Positions 1 through 6,616 are shown, numbered from the stretch's first letter. The stretch: DNA of 13,374 bases from JBHIER01 sp046760705 [NCBI: bacterium] (GCA_046760705.1 JBHIER010000032.1:1-13374); one strand, 5' to 3'. Notes: a model not told the origin generated them from the sequence alone. Numbers and translations: made by a program.

Positions 1-2580
1 CTTCAATTTCATTTTCACCGGTAAATGAACGGACACCGTTGTCCCAAACCCTTTTCTACTCTTGATATCAATGGTCCCCTGATGCTCAGATACTATCTGT
101 TTGACTATCATCAGGCCCATTCCAGATCCTTTTGACTTTGTAAAGTAAGGATCGAAGACTTTCTTCAAATCTTGCTCCGAGATACCAACACCGGTGTCTG
201 AGACTTCAATCGATATGAACTTCTTGTCTCCTTTTCCACCTCCGGAGCCTGATTCAGCACCACGAAAGGTTGAAACGGTCAAGGTACCGCCGTCGGGCAT
301 AGCATGGATAGCATTGTCGATCAAATTTGACATCATTGATTTAAAATGGCTTTCATCGACCAAAATAGCCGGCAAATCATCAGCCAAAACAGTTTTCAGG
401 TGAATATTGTCCGGAATACCCTGTTTGTAGCTTTCCATTATTTTCTCAATAAGTTTATTAATATTGGCTTGGACAAAATTCGGTCTTTCCAGTCCAATAA
501 ATCTCATCAGGCCTTTACACATCTCACTCAAACGGTCTGACTGTTCCACGATGAAATTAGAATACCTATCATACGCATCAGCTTTGGCAACGCCATCGCT
601 TTGATACTCCATCTGAAGTCGCTGGGTGTTCGTCTTAATTTTAGAGAGGGGAGTCTTGAAATCGTGGGTCAGCCGACGCACCGTTGAGAGCCAGGCGACG
701 TCGCTCTTCGATTTCACAACTTCGGTGATGTCTTCGAGAGTAATTACCCGTCCCCCATCTCTGTTCTTTCCATCGACCAAAGGCATTATGCTGATAAGGA
801 CATCTTTTGACTCATCGCCCACTTTCAACCAAACCTCTTGAGGTTTAGCTTTCGCAGTTTCTGTCTGCGAGTCCTCAACGAGCTCCAGGATATCATCCAG
901 GTTATGTGATTTGAGAATCTCCCTACAGTCTTCCCCGATAATATTTTTGCCATGAAGATTGAGTATCTCCTCTGCTCTGGGGTTGCAGAGAGTGATTTTG
1001 CCCTTGCTGTTTATCGAAACAACTCCGCTCGATATGCCATCAAAAAACCTGTCCTTGAATTTGAAATAAGGTTTTCTTCGTCGTACTCGCTCAATGATAA
1101 CAAACCCGATAAATAAGAGAGCTGTTCCAACCAGAATTCCGGCAACGAAGAACGTGGTTGGAAATGGAGGTAATAACCGTTTTTTAAAATGGAGGAGGTA
1201 GAGAAAATCCTGGGAAAGTAGAAGTAATTTTGGCGGTCTCCCGGAACCTACTCGCATCAAACGAAATGTACCCGTATCGTCGAACCTGGCTAACGCTTTT
1301 AATTCACTCTTTTCATCGAGGGAGAGGGCGAGGGTTTTACCATCTCGCATAGACACCACTATCTCCTCTTTTCCATCATTGTCGAGGTCATAGATAGATG
1401 AGTTGGTTATTCCAGTCTCGAATCGCCTTTTGCTGATCAAAGCCAAGTCCGACCCATACACTCGCACCTGCCCGTCCAGAGTGCCAACAACAATCTCACT
1501 GCTTGAACTATCATCGTCTACATTATTGGAAAGTACGGGGCTCGCAAAAGAAGAATAAGATGAATCTTGTGCCCTGATGTTTAAGGCCCCTTCTCCATCC
1601 CAAGACCAGATGGAGATTTTATTTGTTCCCGTAAACTCTGCGTTTTCATTGTAGGTTGAGGAGATGATTTCATAAATGCTGTCGCCATTTACATCGCCAA
1701 CAGTTATGTGGCATCCGGAGAACTCTCCACCGGTTATGGTTTGCCACATATATGCACCATCTCTTCCGATGACAATTATGTAGCTGAGCTTATCATCGGT
1801 TGCATTACTTTCACCCTCATTTGCTGTGTTGCTGTTTGCGACGGCCGCTGTAGAGCAGATTATGTCTCGAACTCCATCCCCAGTGACATCAGCCAGGAGA
1901 ATTTCATTTAGAGCGGGGCCCGTATCGTATTTCCAAAGAGATTTTTGATTCTTGAGGTCGAAGGCATAGACCCCTCGCGGCCGTCGGTCGTAGCCAGAGC
2001 CGACTATTGCGATGACATCTTTATAGCCATCGCCGCTAAGATCTACGGCAATCTCCGGGTACAAATAACCGTCCCAATTGCCGGAACTATCGTTGTCGAC
2101 ACCTTCGATGGCGATGAAAGATCGTACTGAACTTCTCAAAGAATCTAAAACCCCCAGATAGATCTTATCGCCCTCTTTGGAGGATAGGATCACATCTTTC
2201 TGGCCATTGAAATCCAGATCTGCGCACAAGGGAGGGAAGATATATGGACTCTGGGTGTAGATCCATTTAACGCTCTCCATCCCTCCATCGTAACATGTTA
2301 AGGTATGTTTGTTGTCACTCCATCTATAAGGCAGCAGAAACTCATCTTCATCGTCTTGGTCGATATCGACCACAGTGATACTCAACCCTCGTGCCGTTCC
2401 TCTGTATGTTTCCTCCCTGGCTACAAATCGAGACTCTATCTCAAATACATACGGCAGAGATTCCCAGTCAACCGCATCCTGCCCATTGGCTGCTTGAAAA
2501 GATGTTACGGCATAAAGGATAACAAACAACAACTGCTTGGTAGGTATTGTGAATATTGGCTTCTTAAGGGGTACCCACAT
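1..2580 (-). CDS. Sensor histidine kinase with exported seven-bladed FG-GAP-like beta-propeller, PAS, HisKA and HATPase domains (3' end cut by window edge)
   Basis: I translated this frame by hand: it is open from ATG 2580 to the window edge, 860 residues. Residues 1-35 look like a signal peptide (lysines, then LLFVILYAVTSF, then small residues). Residues about 61-420 hold seven repeats with D-x-D/N-G-x-x-D/E loops followed by short beta strands (starting near 72, 119, 180, 231, 296, 353 and 398), as in FG-GAP/VCBS propellers. A membrane helix lies at about 473-496, a PAS domain at about 511-620, and the H-box THDFKTPLSK puts the phospho-acceptor at H639. The ATPase has N-box N752/N756, G1 box DTGVGI (795-800), an F-box VFDPYFTKSK and G2 box GSGMGL. 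The last visible residues, GTTVSVHLPV, are the usual end of this fold, so little is missing. It presumably senses an extracytoplasmic ligand and phosphorylates a response regulator outside the window. The ribosome site GGAG is only two bases from the ATG. G+C is visibly lower than in the gene upstream. Confidence 0.93.
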   Translation of the reverse strand, partial: MWVPLKKPIFTIPTKQLLFVILYAVTSFQAANGQDAVDWESLPYVFEIESRFVAREETYRGTARGLSITVVDIDQDDEDEFLLPYRWSDNKHTLTCYDGGMESVKWIYTQSPYIFPPLCADLDFNGQKDVILSSKEGDKIYLGVLDSLRSSVRSFIAIEGVDNDSSGNWDGYLYPEIAVDLSGDGYKDVIAIVGSGYDRRPRGVYAFDLKNQKSLWKYDTGPALNEILLADVTGDGVRDIICSTAAVANSNTANEGESNATDDKLSYIIVIGRDGAYMWQTITGGEFSGCHITVGDVNGDSIYEIISSTYNENAEFTGTNKISIWSWDGEGALNIRAQDSSYSSFASPVLSNNVDDDSSSSEIVVGTLDGQVRVYGSDLALISKRRFETGITNSSIYDLDNDGKEEIVVSMRDGKTLALSLDEKSELKALARFDDTGTFRLMRVGSGRPPKLLLLSQDFLYLLHFKKRLLPPFPTTFFVAGILVGTALLFIGFVIIERVRRRKPYFKFKDRFFDGISSGVVSINSKGKITLCNPRAEEILNLHGKNIIGEDCREILKSHNLDDILELVEDSQTETAKAKPQEVWLKVGDESKDVLISIMPLVDGKNRDGGRVITLEDITEVVKSKSDVAWLSTVRRLTHDFKTPLSKIKTNTQRLQMEYQSDGVAKADAYDRYSNFIVEQSDRLSEMCKGLMRFIGLERPNFVQANINKLIEKIMESYKQGIPDNIHLKTVLADDLPAILVDESHFKSMMSNLIDNAIHAMPDGGTLTVSTFRGAESGSGGGKGDKKFISIEVSDTGVGISEQDLKKVFDPYFTKSKGSGMGLMIVKQIVSEHQGTIDIKSRKGFGTTVSVHLPVKMKLK

Positions 2581-2604
2581 ATCTCCTCGGCCGCCGACGC
2601 AACG

Positions 2605-3381
2605 TCAGTCTAAGAATGAAACTGAAGAGGTGGTGAACTCAGCGTTTATGAACACGCGGTGCCATCCTTCGAGTTTGATGGTCGCATGGTCTTCGTGCCT
2701 CACGTACCCGCGGGCGTATACAGTCGGATTCCGCACCATCGTCCTGCGGACGCGCTTGCCGAACGATGGATCCTTCTGGCTCCTCTCTTCATATTCTGTG
2801 GCTGTGTACTCCTCGTTGCCCACGATGTAGACCAACTCCCCGCCTTGGCGATAGAGTTCCTGGCAGATATGCGGCTTGCTCTGCGGTGTGCGCTGGAGCG
2901 GTTCGTCCCTCAGAATCATCGCCTCGGGAACCTGGCGGGGGGAAGGCACAAAGAACCACTCTCCTTGCCGCTTAAACACTGCGTTTCGCCTGTTATCGAC
3001 CTCGTCGGGCGGCAGATGCCTGACTTGATCCCAAATCTCAGCGGGCAACAATGCCTGCTTGGCCGCCCGTATGGTGCTCACCCGCTTCTCAATGGCGGCA
3101 ACGTACCAGTGTCGCTCGTCGTGGCCACACAGAAAACGCTGACCGTCGGTCGTATAGAGCAACAGATGGCGTTCCCTGGGTTTGACCTGCAGCAGTTCAA
3201 ATTCAGGTGCATCCTCGCCCTGGGCGATATCGAAGTACTCCCCGCGCCTGTCCTCACGGACATCGATTGTGAACGGGGTGGAAGGCGGCGCAGGACGCCA
3301 ACGCCTACCTCGGTCGTTGGGACGGAATTTCACCCTGGCCCCCAACGATTCAAAGTGCTTTCGTAACGACTCTCTGTTCAT
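2605..3381 (-). CDS. Conserved hypothetical protein, 258 aa
   Basis: I cannot assign a function. It is a soluble-looking, charged protein with no signal peptide or membrane segment. Visible pieces are a basic, proline-rich N-terminus (about 15-36), a middle stretch FLCGHDERHWYVAAIE (83-98), RRNAVFKRQGEWFFVP (131-146), and a C-terminal segment rich in H, R and W (VRHEDHATIKLEGWHRVFIN, 227-246). I have an impression of similar uncharacterised proteins in several phyla, but this is memory, not a search. ATG 3381 is preceded by GGGAG five bases upstream, and a sigma-54 promoter lies about 55 bases further upstream. The gene is G+C rich (41 of 60 bases at 2881-2940), unlike the kinase gene downstream (26 of 60 at 61-120). 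It ends in TGA 25 bases before the kinase ATG, in the same frame, so the two are almost certainly co-transcribed. An opposite-strand open frame of 235 codons in the same place is judged a shadow. Confidence 0.8.
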   Translation of the reverse strand: MNRESLRKHFESLGARVKFRPNDRGRRWRPAPPSTPFTIDVREDRRGEYFDIAQGEDAPEFELLQVKPRERHLLLYTTDGQRFLCGHDERHWYVAAIEKRVSTIRAAKQALLPAEIWDQVRHLPPDEVDNRRNAVFKRQGEWFFVPSPRQVPEAMILRDEPLQRTPQSKPHICQELYRQGGELVYIVGNEEYTATEYEERSQKDPSFGKRVRRTMVRNPTVYARGYVRHEDHATIKLEGWHRVFINAEFTTSSVSFLD

Positions 3382-3387
3382 GTTTGC

Positions 3388-3392
3388 TCCCT
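3388..3392 (-). promoter_or_regulatory. Ribosome binding site of the 258-aa gene
   Basis: On the minus strand GGGAG precedes the ATG at 3381 by about five bases, inside a purine-rich stretch. It supports this start over the later in-frame codons. Confidence 0.6.
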
Positions 3393-3434
3393 TCGTCCCC
3401 TCCGGGACATTCCCCTCTGAATCTAAGCAATATA

Positions 3435-3450
3435 CGCAAATACCATGCCA
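3435..3450 (-). promoter_or_regulatory. Sigma-54 (RpoN) type -24/-12 promoter
   Basis: On the minus strand the site reads TGGCATG-GTAT-TTGCG, against the established consensus TGGCACG-N4-TTGCA/T. The GG and GC dinucleotides are separated by exactly ten bases, the spacing sigma-54 requires. The predicted start of transcription is near 3424, giving a leader of about 43 bases before the ATG at 3381. Transcription would need an NtrC-type enhancer-binding activator. The site controls the hypothetical protein and, by read-through, the histidine kinase. Confidence 0.7.
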
Positions 3451-3525
3451 AGCTTTCTTTAGCGACTGCTTATGTCAGAATATCAAACACTTAGGCACTA
3501 TTAAATTGGTATCTCTCCCACACAG

Positions 3526-3576
3526 TGTATCATTTTCCGCACAATCACGGCCAATTTCTGTGGCATTTATGATACA
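3526..3576. promoter_or_regulatory. Inverted repeat upstream of the sigma-54 promoter, possible activator site
   Basis: TGTATCAT (3526-3533) and its exact reverse complement ATGATACA (3569-3576) lie 43 bases apart, about four helical turns. They sit roughly 100 to 150 bases upstream of the predicted sigma-54 transcription start, where enhancer-binding proteins usually bind. Bases flanking the two arms are also partly alike (CCACACAG before one, CCAAAC before the other when read in the same sense). Binding by an activator is inference. Confidence 0.4.
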
Positions 3577-3620
3577 GTTTGGCGAACCGATAAAAGAGCA
3601 ATCTCATTCAAATTAATGGG

Positions 3621-3650
3621 ACACAGATTTACACAGATAGACACAGATCT
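3621..3650. repeat. Three tandem 10-base units ACACAGATNN
   Basis: ACACAGATTT, ACACAGATAG and ACACAGATCT follow each other without a gap, with eight of ten bases identical in all three. A run of T follows at 3652-3658. I recall similar ACACAGAT strings in intergenic DNA of various environmental bacteria, but that is unverified memory. The unit length is close to one DNA helical turn, so a protein could bind all three on one face. Confidence 0.75.
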
Positions 3651-3742
3651 ATTTTTTTCTAAAGATTCCCTTCAGGGGTTGAGGAATTAAGTAAAAGCTC
3701 AACCTAAATGTCAGTAGCTGGAATACTCTCCTTTATCATGAA

Positions 3743-3853
3743 GGGGGAAGGAGTGCCTGCCTGCCGTGCCCGGCCTGTCTGCGCCTGCCTGTGCGTGTTC
3801 GCACGCAGACAGGTGCGACGCACAGGTAGGCACAGGCAGGCAACTCCTCCCCC
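3743..3853. repeat. Long imperfect palindrome (about 111 bases) with TTCG loop after HD-Pnk
   Basis: The outer arms are GGGGGAAGGAGT (3743-3754) and ACTCCTCCCCC (3843-3853). The next parts are GCCTGCCTG and its complement. The tip is TGCGTG-TTCG-CACGCA (3792-3807) with CCTG/CAGG outside it. Read from the minus strand it starts about ten bases after the HD-Pnk stop, so the transcript would end in a very stable hairpin. There is no T-run after it in that direction, so it is not a textbook intrinsic terminator. It may stabilise the mRNA, aid termination, or be a small palindromic mobile repeat. Confidence 0.8.
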
Positions 3854-3863
3854 AGCGTGGTCC

Positions 3864-4967
3864 TCAAGCAAAAATGATTTCATGGCATTCTGTGAGGTCT
3901 GGGACATCAAGTCTATTAAACAGCTTTACAGTCACTTCCTCCGGCACCGGACAGGAACGTTTCCGATTCTGCTTTAAGATGTGATCCATTGGCAGCTCCA
4001 CATAAACGATTTTTATCTTAGCTTTGTATTGATGAAACAGATCGATCCACCTTCTACGGGTAGCGCGGACTGTATTTGTGGCATTGAACACAAAGGATGT
4101 GCCTGCTCTGAGCAAAAAACGTGCCCTCGCTTTGGCCTCCTGAACCACCCTCCCCTGGTTGTCTGAGGGCGAGATCCCTAATTCCCTTCTCACCGCATCC
4201 AGGCTTATCACAGGTAGTTCAGGGCAATTTTCCGTACACCAGCCGTCTTTTCCTGCGCCGGGCAGACCCACCATAAGGGTCACCTCACAGGAGTAATCCT
4301 CATGAGGGGCATAGTGAATCGATGAAAGCTCATCACGGAAAAAGAGAAACCGAGCGTGGTCATTGGCAAAGGGGAAAGGATGATCGAAGCAATTGTTTTC
4401 ATCGCAAAGTATCTTCCAAAGCTTTATCCACTCTACGTATTCCTGTTTGTCTTTGGATTTTCGTCCCATCGCATCTGCCAGGGCCAGCATATAAAGCAAT
4501 CTGACTTCAACCCTCCAGCTTAGGGCGATGGTTCTTTGCTGCGGGCTATCTGACCGGACAATGTGAGGAGGGGCCGTATGATAACGCACCAGTCGGACAA
4601 TACGATCCCGGATCTTGTAGTCTATCCCTATATTGCTGAGGATCTTTCTGGCCATTCGGGCGCCCACAATGGTGTGTTTGGCAGACGTGATCCTGTCACC
4701 TTGACGAATAGTTACGCGAGGTTTTCCCACATCGTGCAAGATCGCCGCCAATGTCAGTATGTATTTCTCTTCCTCAGTTGTGTCCTTCCATTCCGAAAGA
4801 TTGGAAAGTTCCTGGCAGACGGCAACCGTATGGCTCAACACATCTCCTTCTTTGTGCAAGTTCGGATCTTGAAGGCAAGCTTGCATATCATGAGACCAAC
4901 TCTGTTCTTGTGCCCATTGGAGCAACTCAGGGAGAGTTCTTCCTGTTGAATATACATCCCCGCTCAT
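3864..4967 (-). CDS. HD-Pnk: HD-domain 2',3'-phosphoesterase fused to 5'-OH polynucleotide kinase
   Basis: Residues here are numbered from the TTG six bases upstream of the preferred ATG (4967). The N-terminal half is an HD phosphohydrolase with H48, the pair H80-D81 (ILHDVGKPR), H100, H132 and D167 as likely metal ligands. The C-terminal half, from about residue 230, is a P-loop kinase: GLPGAGKD (236-243), then LDAVR (D259, R262), matching the Asp-x-x-Arg of T4 polynucleotide kinase, then NATNTVRATRRR and a lid-like NRKR (336-339). This domain order and size match the bifunctional HD-Pnk enzymes described from Runella, which remove 2',3'-cyclic or 3'-phosphates and phosphorylate 5'-OH ends, and which often share an operon with a ligase. 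Here the ATG overlaps the ligase stop as ATGA, with GGAAGGA upstream, pointing to coupled translation. The enzyme should prepare broken RNA (or DNA) ends for sealing. Last gene of the cassette. Confidence 0.88.
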   Translation of the reverse strand: MSGDVYSTGRTLPELLQWAQEQSWSHDMQACLQDPNLHKEGDVLSHTVAVCQELSNLSEWKDTTEEEKYILTLAAILHDVGKPRVTIRQGDRITSAKHTIVGARMARKILSNIGIDYKIRDRIVRLVRYHTAPPHIVRSDSPQQRTIALSWRVEVRLLYMLALADAMGRKSKDKQEYVEWIKLWKILCDENNCFDHPFPFANDHARFLFFRDELSSIHYAPHEDYSCEVTLMVGLPGAGKDGWCTENCPELPVISLDAVRRELGISPSDNQGRVVQEAKARARFLLRAGTSFVFNATNTVRATRRRWIDLFHQYKAKIKIVYVELPMDHILKQNRKRSCPVPEEVTVKLFNRLDVPDLTECHEIIFA

Positions 4968-5677
4968 TGCCAAATATCCTTCCCGGGTAACAGCTTGTTG
5001 GGCTTCATTTTTTTCTCAGTCCAGTGTTCCCCGACCTTCTCTACTGCCTGGATAAAGCTCCTTCTAACACACTTAGCCCGGTAGATTACTTTCCCGGACT
5101 GCTCAATCTTAAGGTAGAGCCCCTCCGCCAGACAGTCACTGAAACGGGATTGGCCGATAAGCCGGTCGAGGTCATCGATGTTGTGAAGAGGGCCCTTATG
5201 AAGAATCGGAACAGAACAGATACTGGTGTTGTTAAGCATTCTACGCCGGCCATCAGTATCCAGAAAACAATTCGATTCCTTATCGAATATATCAAATTCC
5301 AAAAAATAATGCGGAAGCTTATGGTAAAAGATCTGGTGTTTGGCATACATCCACTCCCCGTACATGATAAACCGCCTACCCAGTATTGAGTGAAACAGAG
5401 GTTGCTTGGCCTGGGCCCAGCTCTTAAACAGGTCAAACTGTGGATGCGTACCCTCTGTTATCGCATGTCCGCGGCACTGGAGGACAAATCTCCCATCATC
5501 GGCAAAATGGATAGCCGTATTTGTCCCGTCTACCTTCTCTTCTATAATGAGCCCGGGGGCCTTGAGGAACTGAATGGATGTCTTCTCATCCAGGCGTTTA
5601 TCATTCGGTGTTCCTTTTGAGCCGAAGATGTGCGGCACACGTGGGTACTTATAAAAATCTCCCATGGTTTTACCCAT
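4964..5677 (-). CDS. ATP-dependent RNA ligase, minimal nucleotidyltransferase type
   Basis: The 237-residue protein has the ordered motifs of covalent nucleotidyltransferases: motif I EEKVDGTN with the AMP-accepting lysine K48, R69 just after it (QCRGH), motif III around YGEWMYAKH (106-114), IIIa FLEFDIFD (125-132), motif IV EGLYLKIE (185-192) and motif V YRAKCVRR with K202. The N-terminus YPRVPHIFGSKG is typical of the RNA_ligase family found beside HD-Pnk genes. Only about 35 residues follow motif V, so there is no sizeable C-terminal domain. It should seal 3'-OH and 5'-phosphate ends made by HD-Pnk, via an enzyme-AMP intermediate. The start ATG 5677 lies three bases after the methyltransferase stop, with AAGG eight bases upstream; an internal ATG at codon 5 is less well supported. 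Substrate (RNA, DNA or nicked duplex) cannot be told from sequence; RNA is favoured by family. Confidence 0.88.
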   Translation of the reverse strand: MGKTMGDFYKYPRVPHIFGSKGTPNDKRLDEKTSIQFLKAPGLIIEEKVDGTNTAIHFADDGRFVLQCRGHAITEGTHPQFDLFKSWAQAKQPLFHSILGRRFIMYGEWMYAKHQIFYHKLPHYFLEFDIFDKESNCFLDTDGRRRMLNNTSICSVPILHKGPLHNIDDLDRLIGQSRFSDCLAEGLYLKIEQSGKVIYRAKCVRRSFIQAVEKVGEHWTEKKMKPNKLLPGKDIWQ

Positions 5678-5680
5678 CTT

Positions 5681-6322
5681 CTATACCTTGCTCAGAACGT
5701 AGAAGTGATCTGAATCCTGCTCGATCTTGGTTGAAGCAGCTCCGGCAGACGAAAACATAGATTCCAGGCTTTTTCTGTCAAAGACACGGATATGTTCCGC
5801 ATTGTCGTCCGGTTTACTTGGCACCGAGGCAATGACCCATAACCGGCTAACCCGGCACGTTTCAACAACCATTTTTGAAGGATTGGGGCTATGTTCTAAA
5901 ACTTCGAGCATAGAGACCGCATCAAAGCTCCTGTCCTCAAATGGCAAGCTTTCTCCGTCACAGCATTGGGCCTTAAGAGCAAGCTTGGCGGCCACGGCCA
6001 CCTTATTGATTCTTTCGACACGTCTGGGAAGAATATCTACTGCCACAATCTCAATCTCCGGCAACTGCTCCACCAAGTGCCACAGGAAGAAGCCCTTCCC
6101 CGATCCTATATCCAATAGATTCTTCGGCCAGAGTTCCTTCAGCACTCCGACAGCCTTTTTGATACGAGGATTGGACAACCGTTTGAGAAAACGGGTGTCT
6201 ATGCGATGGGAACAGGCTACGGCCAGAACCTCCTCTAACGCTTGCCTACTGCAATCGACGCCAGCTTCCTGGCTGACATACGCCCTCAAAAGATCTTCAA
6301 AATAATATACTTCATCTTCCAT
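5681..6322 (-). CDS. Class I SAM-dependent methyltransferase of the RNA-repair cassette
   Basis: A Rossmann methyltransferase of 213 residues. Motif I is NLLDIGSGKG (68-77), the acidic end of strand 2 is D96 (VAVDILPRR), the motif DGESLPFED is at 122-130, and motif IV is FDAVSMLEVLEH (133-144). Residues 1-60 form a helical N-terminal part. The pattern E140-x-x-E143-H144 with H177 (AEHIRVF) recalls the metal ligands of Hen1, which 2'-O-methylates RNA 3' ends, but E-x-x-E-H also occurs in UbiG/COQ3-type enzymes, so it is not diagnostic. Being first gene of the cassette, three bases from the ligase, is the stronger hint that it acts on nucleic acid. The start ATG 6322 has AAGG ten bases upstream. 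No convincing promoter was found in the 160 bases before it. The methyltransferase fold is certain; the substrate is inference. Confidence 0.9.
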   Translation of the reverse strand: MEDEVYYFEDLLRAYVSQEAGVDCSRQALEEVLAVACSHRIDTRFLKRLSNPRIKKAVGVLKELWPKNLLDIGSGKGFFLWHLVEQLPEIEIVAVDILPRRVERINKVAVAAKLALKAQCCDGESLPFEDRSFDAVSMLEVLEHSPNPSKMVVETCRVSRLWVIASVPSKPDDNAEHIRVFDRKSLESMFSSAGAASTKIEQDSDHFYVLSKV

Positions 6323-6353
6323 TGCAATACAACCTTATCTATATCTCTTTACG

Positions 6354-6368
6354 CCAGTCCAAAACTGG
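6354..6368. repeat. Small hairpin upstream of the methyltransferase gene
   Basis: CCAGT (6354-6358) and ACTGG (6364-6368) form a perfect five-base stem around CCAAA. It lies about 32 bases before the methyltransferase ATG, so if transcribed it would fold in the 5' leader. A role is only possible, not shown. Confidence 0.5.
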
Positions 6369-6484
6369 TGACATGCGGAATTCCTCGCCGAGCTGAAAAT
6401 TCTTAAAACCCGTGAACCGGTAACTCCAAAACAGATAAGATCGGGTCAAAATAAAAAGTTCCTGACACCTTTTCGCCCGCCCGG

Positions 6485-6546
6485 ATCATCCGATTAAGTC
6501 GGATGATGACATGGGGAAGGCAAATCATCCGGTCGAGCCGGACGAT
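6485..6546. repeat. Pair of REP-like palindromes in direct orientation
   Basis: The first copy is ATCATCCGA-TTAAG-TCGGATGAT (6485-6507), a perfect nine-base stem. The second is ATCATCCGG-TCGAG-CCGGACGAT (6524-6546), with one mismatch in the stem. Both are followed by GAC, and they start 39 bases apart. The changes between the copies are compensatory in the stem (A-T to G-C), which suggests that the hairpin shape is kept. This is the usual look of REP elements moved by Y1 (RAYT) transposases, though no such gene is in the window. Confidence 0.75.
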
Positions 6547-6616
6547 GACCCCCCCTGTCATTGCCCGACCAACTTCCCAGGAAAGCTGCGCATACGGGAG
6601 GAGAATGAGCGCTGTG

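Noticed and set aside
2659-3366. Open frame of 235 codons on the plus strand opposite the hypothetical gene
   Set aside because: The minus-strand gene has a ribosome site, a sigma-54 promoter and a natural operon partner; the plus-strand frame has none.
3743-3853. Intrinsic terminator of the RNA-repair operon
   Set aside because: The hairpin is strong, but no T-run follows it in the direction of transcription.
4968-4973. TTG start two codons upstream for HD-Pnk
   Set aside because: The ATG at 4967 forms an ATGA overlap with the ligase stop and has a better-spaced ribosome site.
6323-6450. Sigma-70 promoter for the methyltransferase operon (TTGGAC with GATAAG; or TTGACC further upstream)
   Set aside because: The matches are poor, and the first pair would put the start of transcription inside or after the ribosome site.
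6440-6475. Terminator from AAAAG/CTTTT stem with T-run on the minus strand
   Set aside because: The stem is five weak pairs with a ten-base loop; not enough to support a call.
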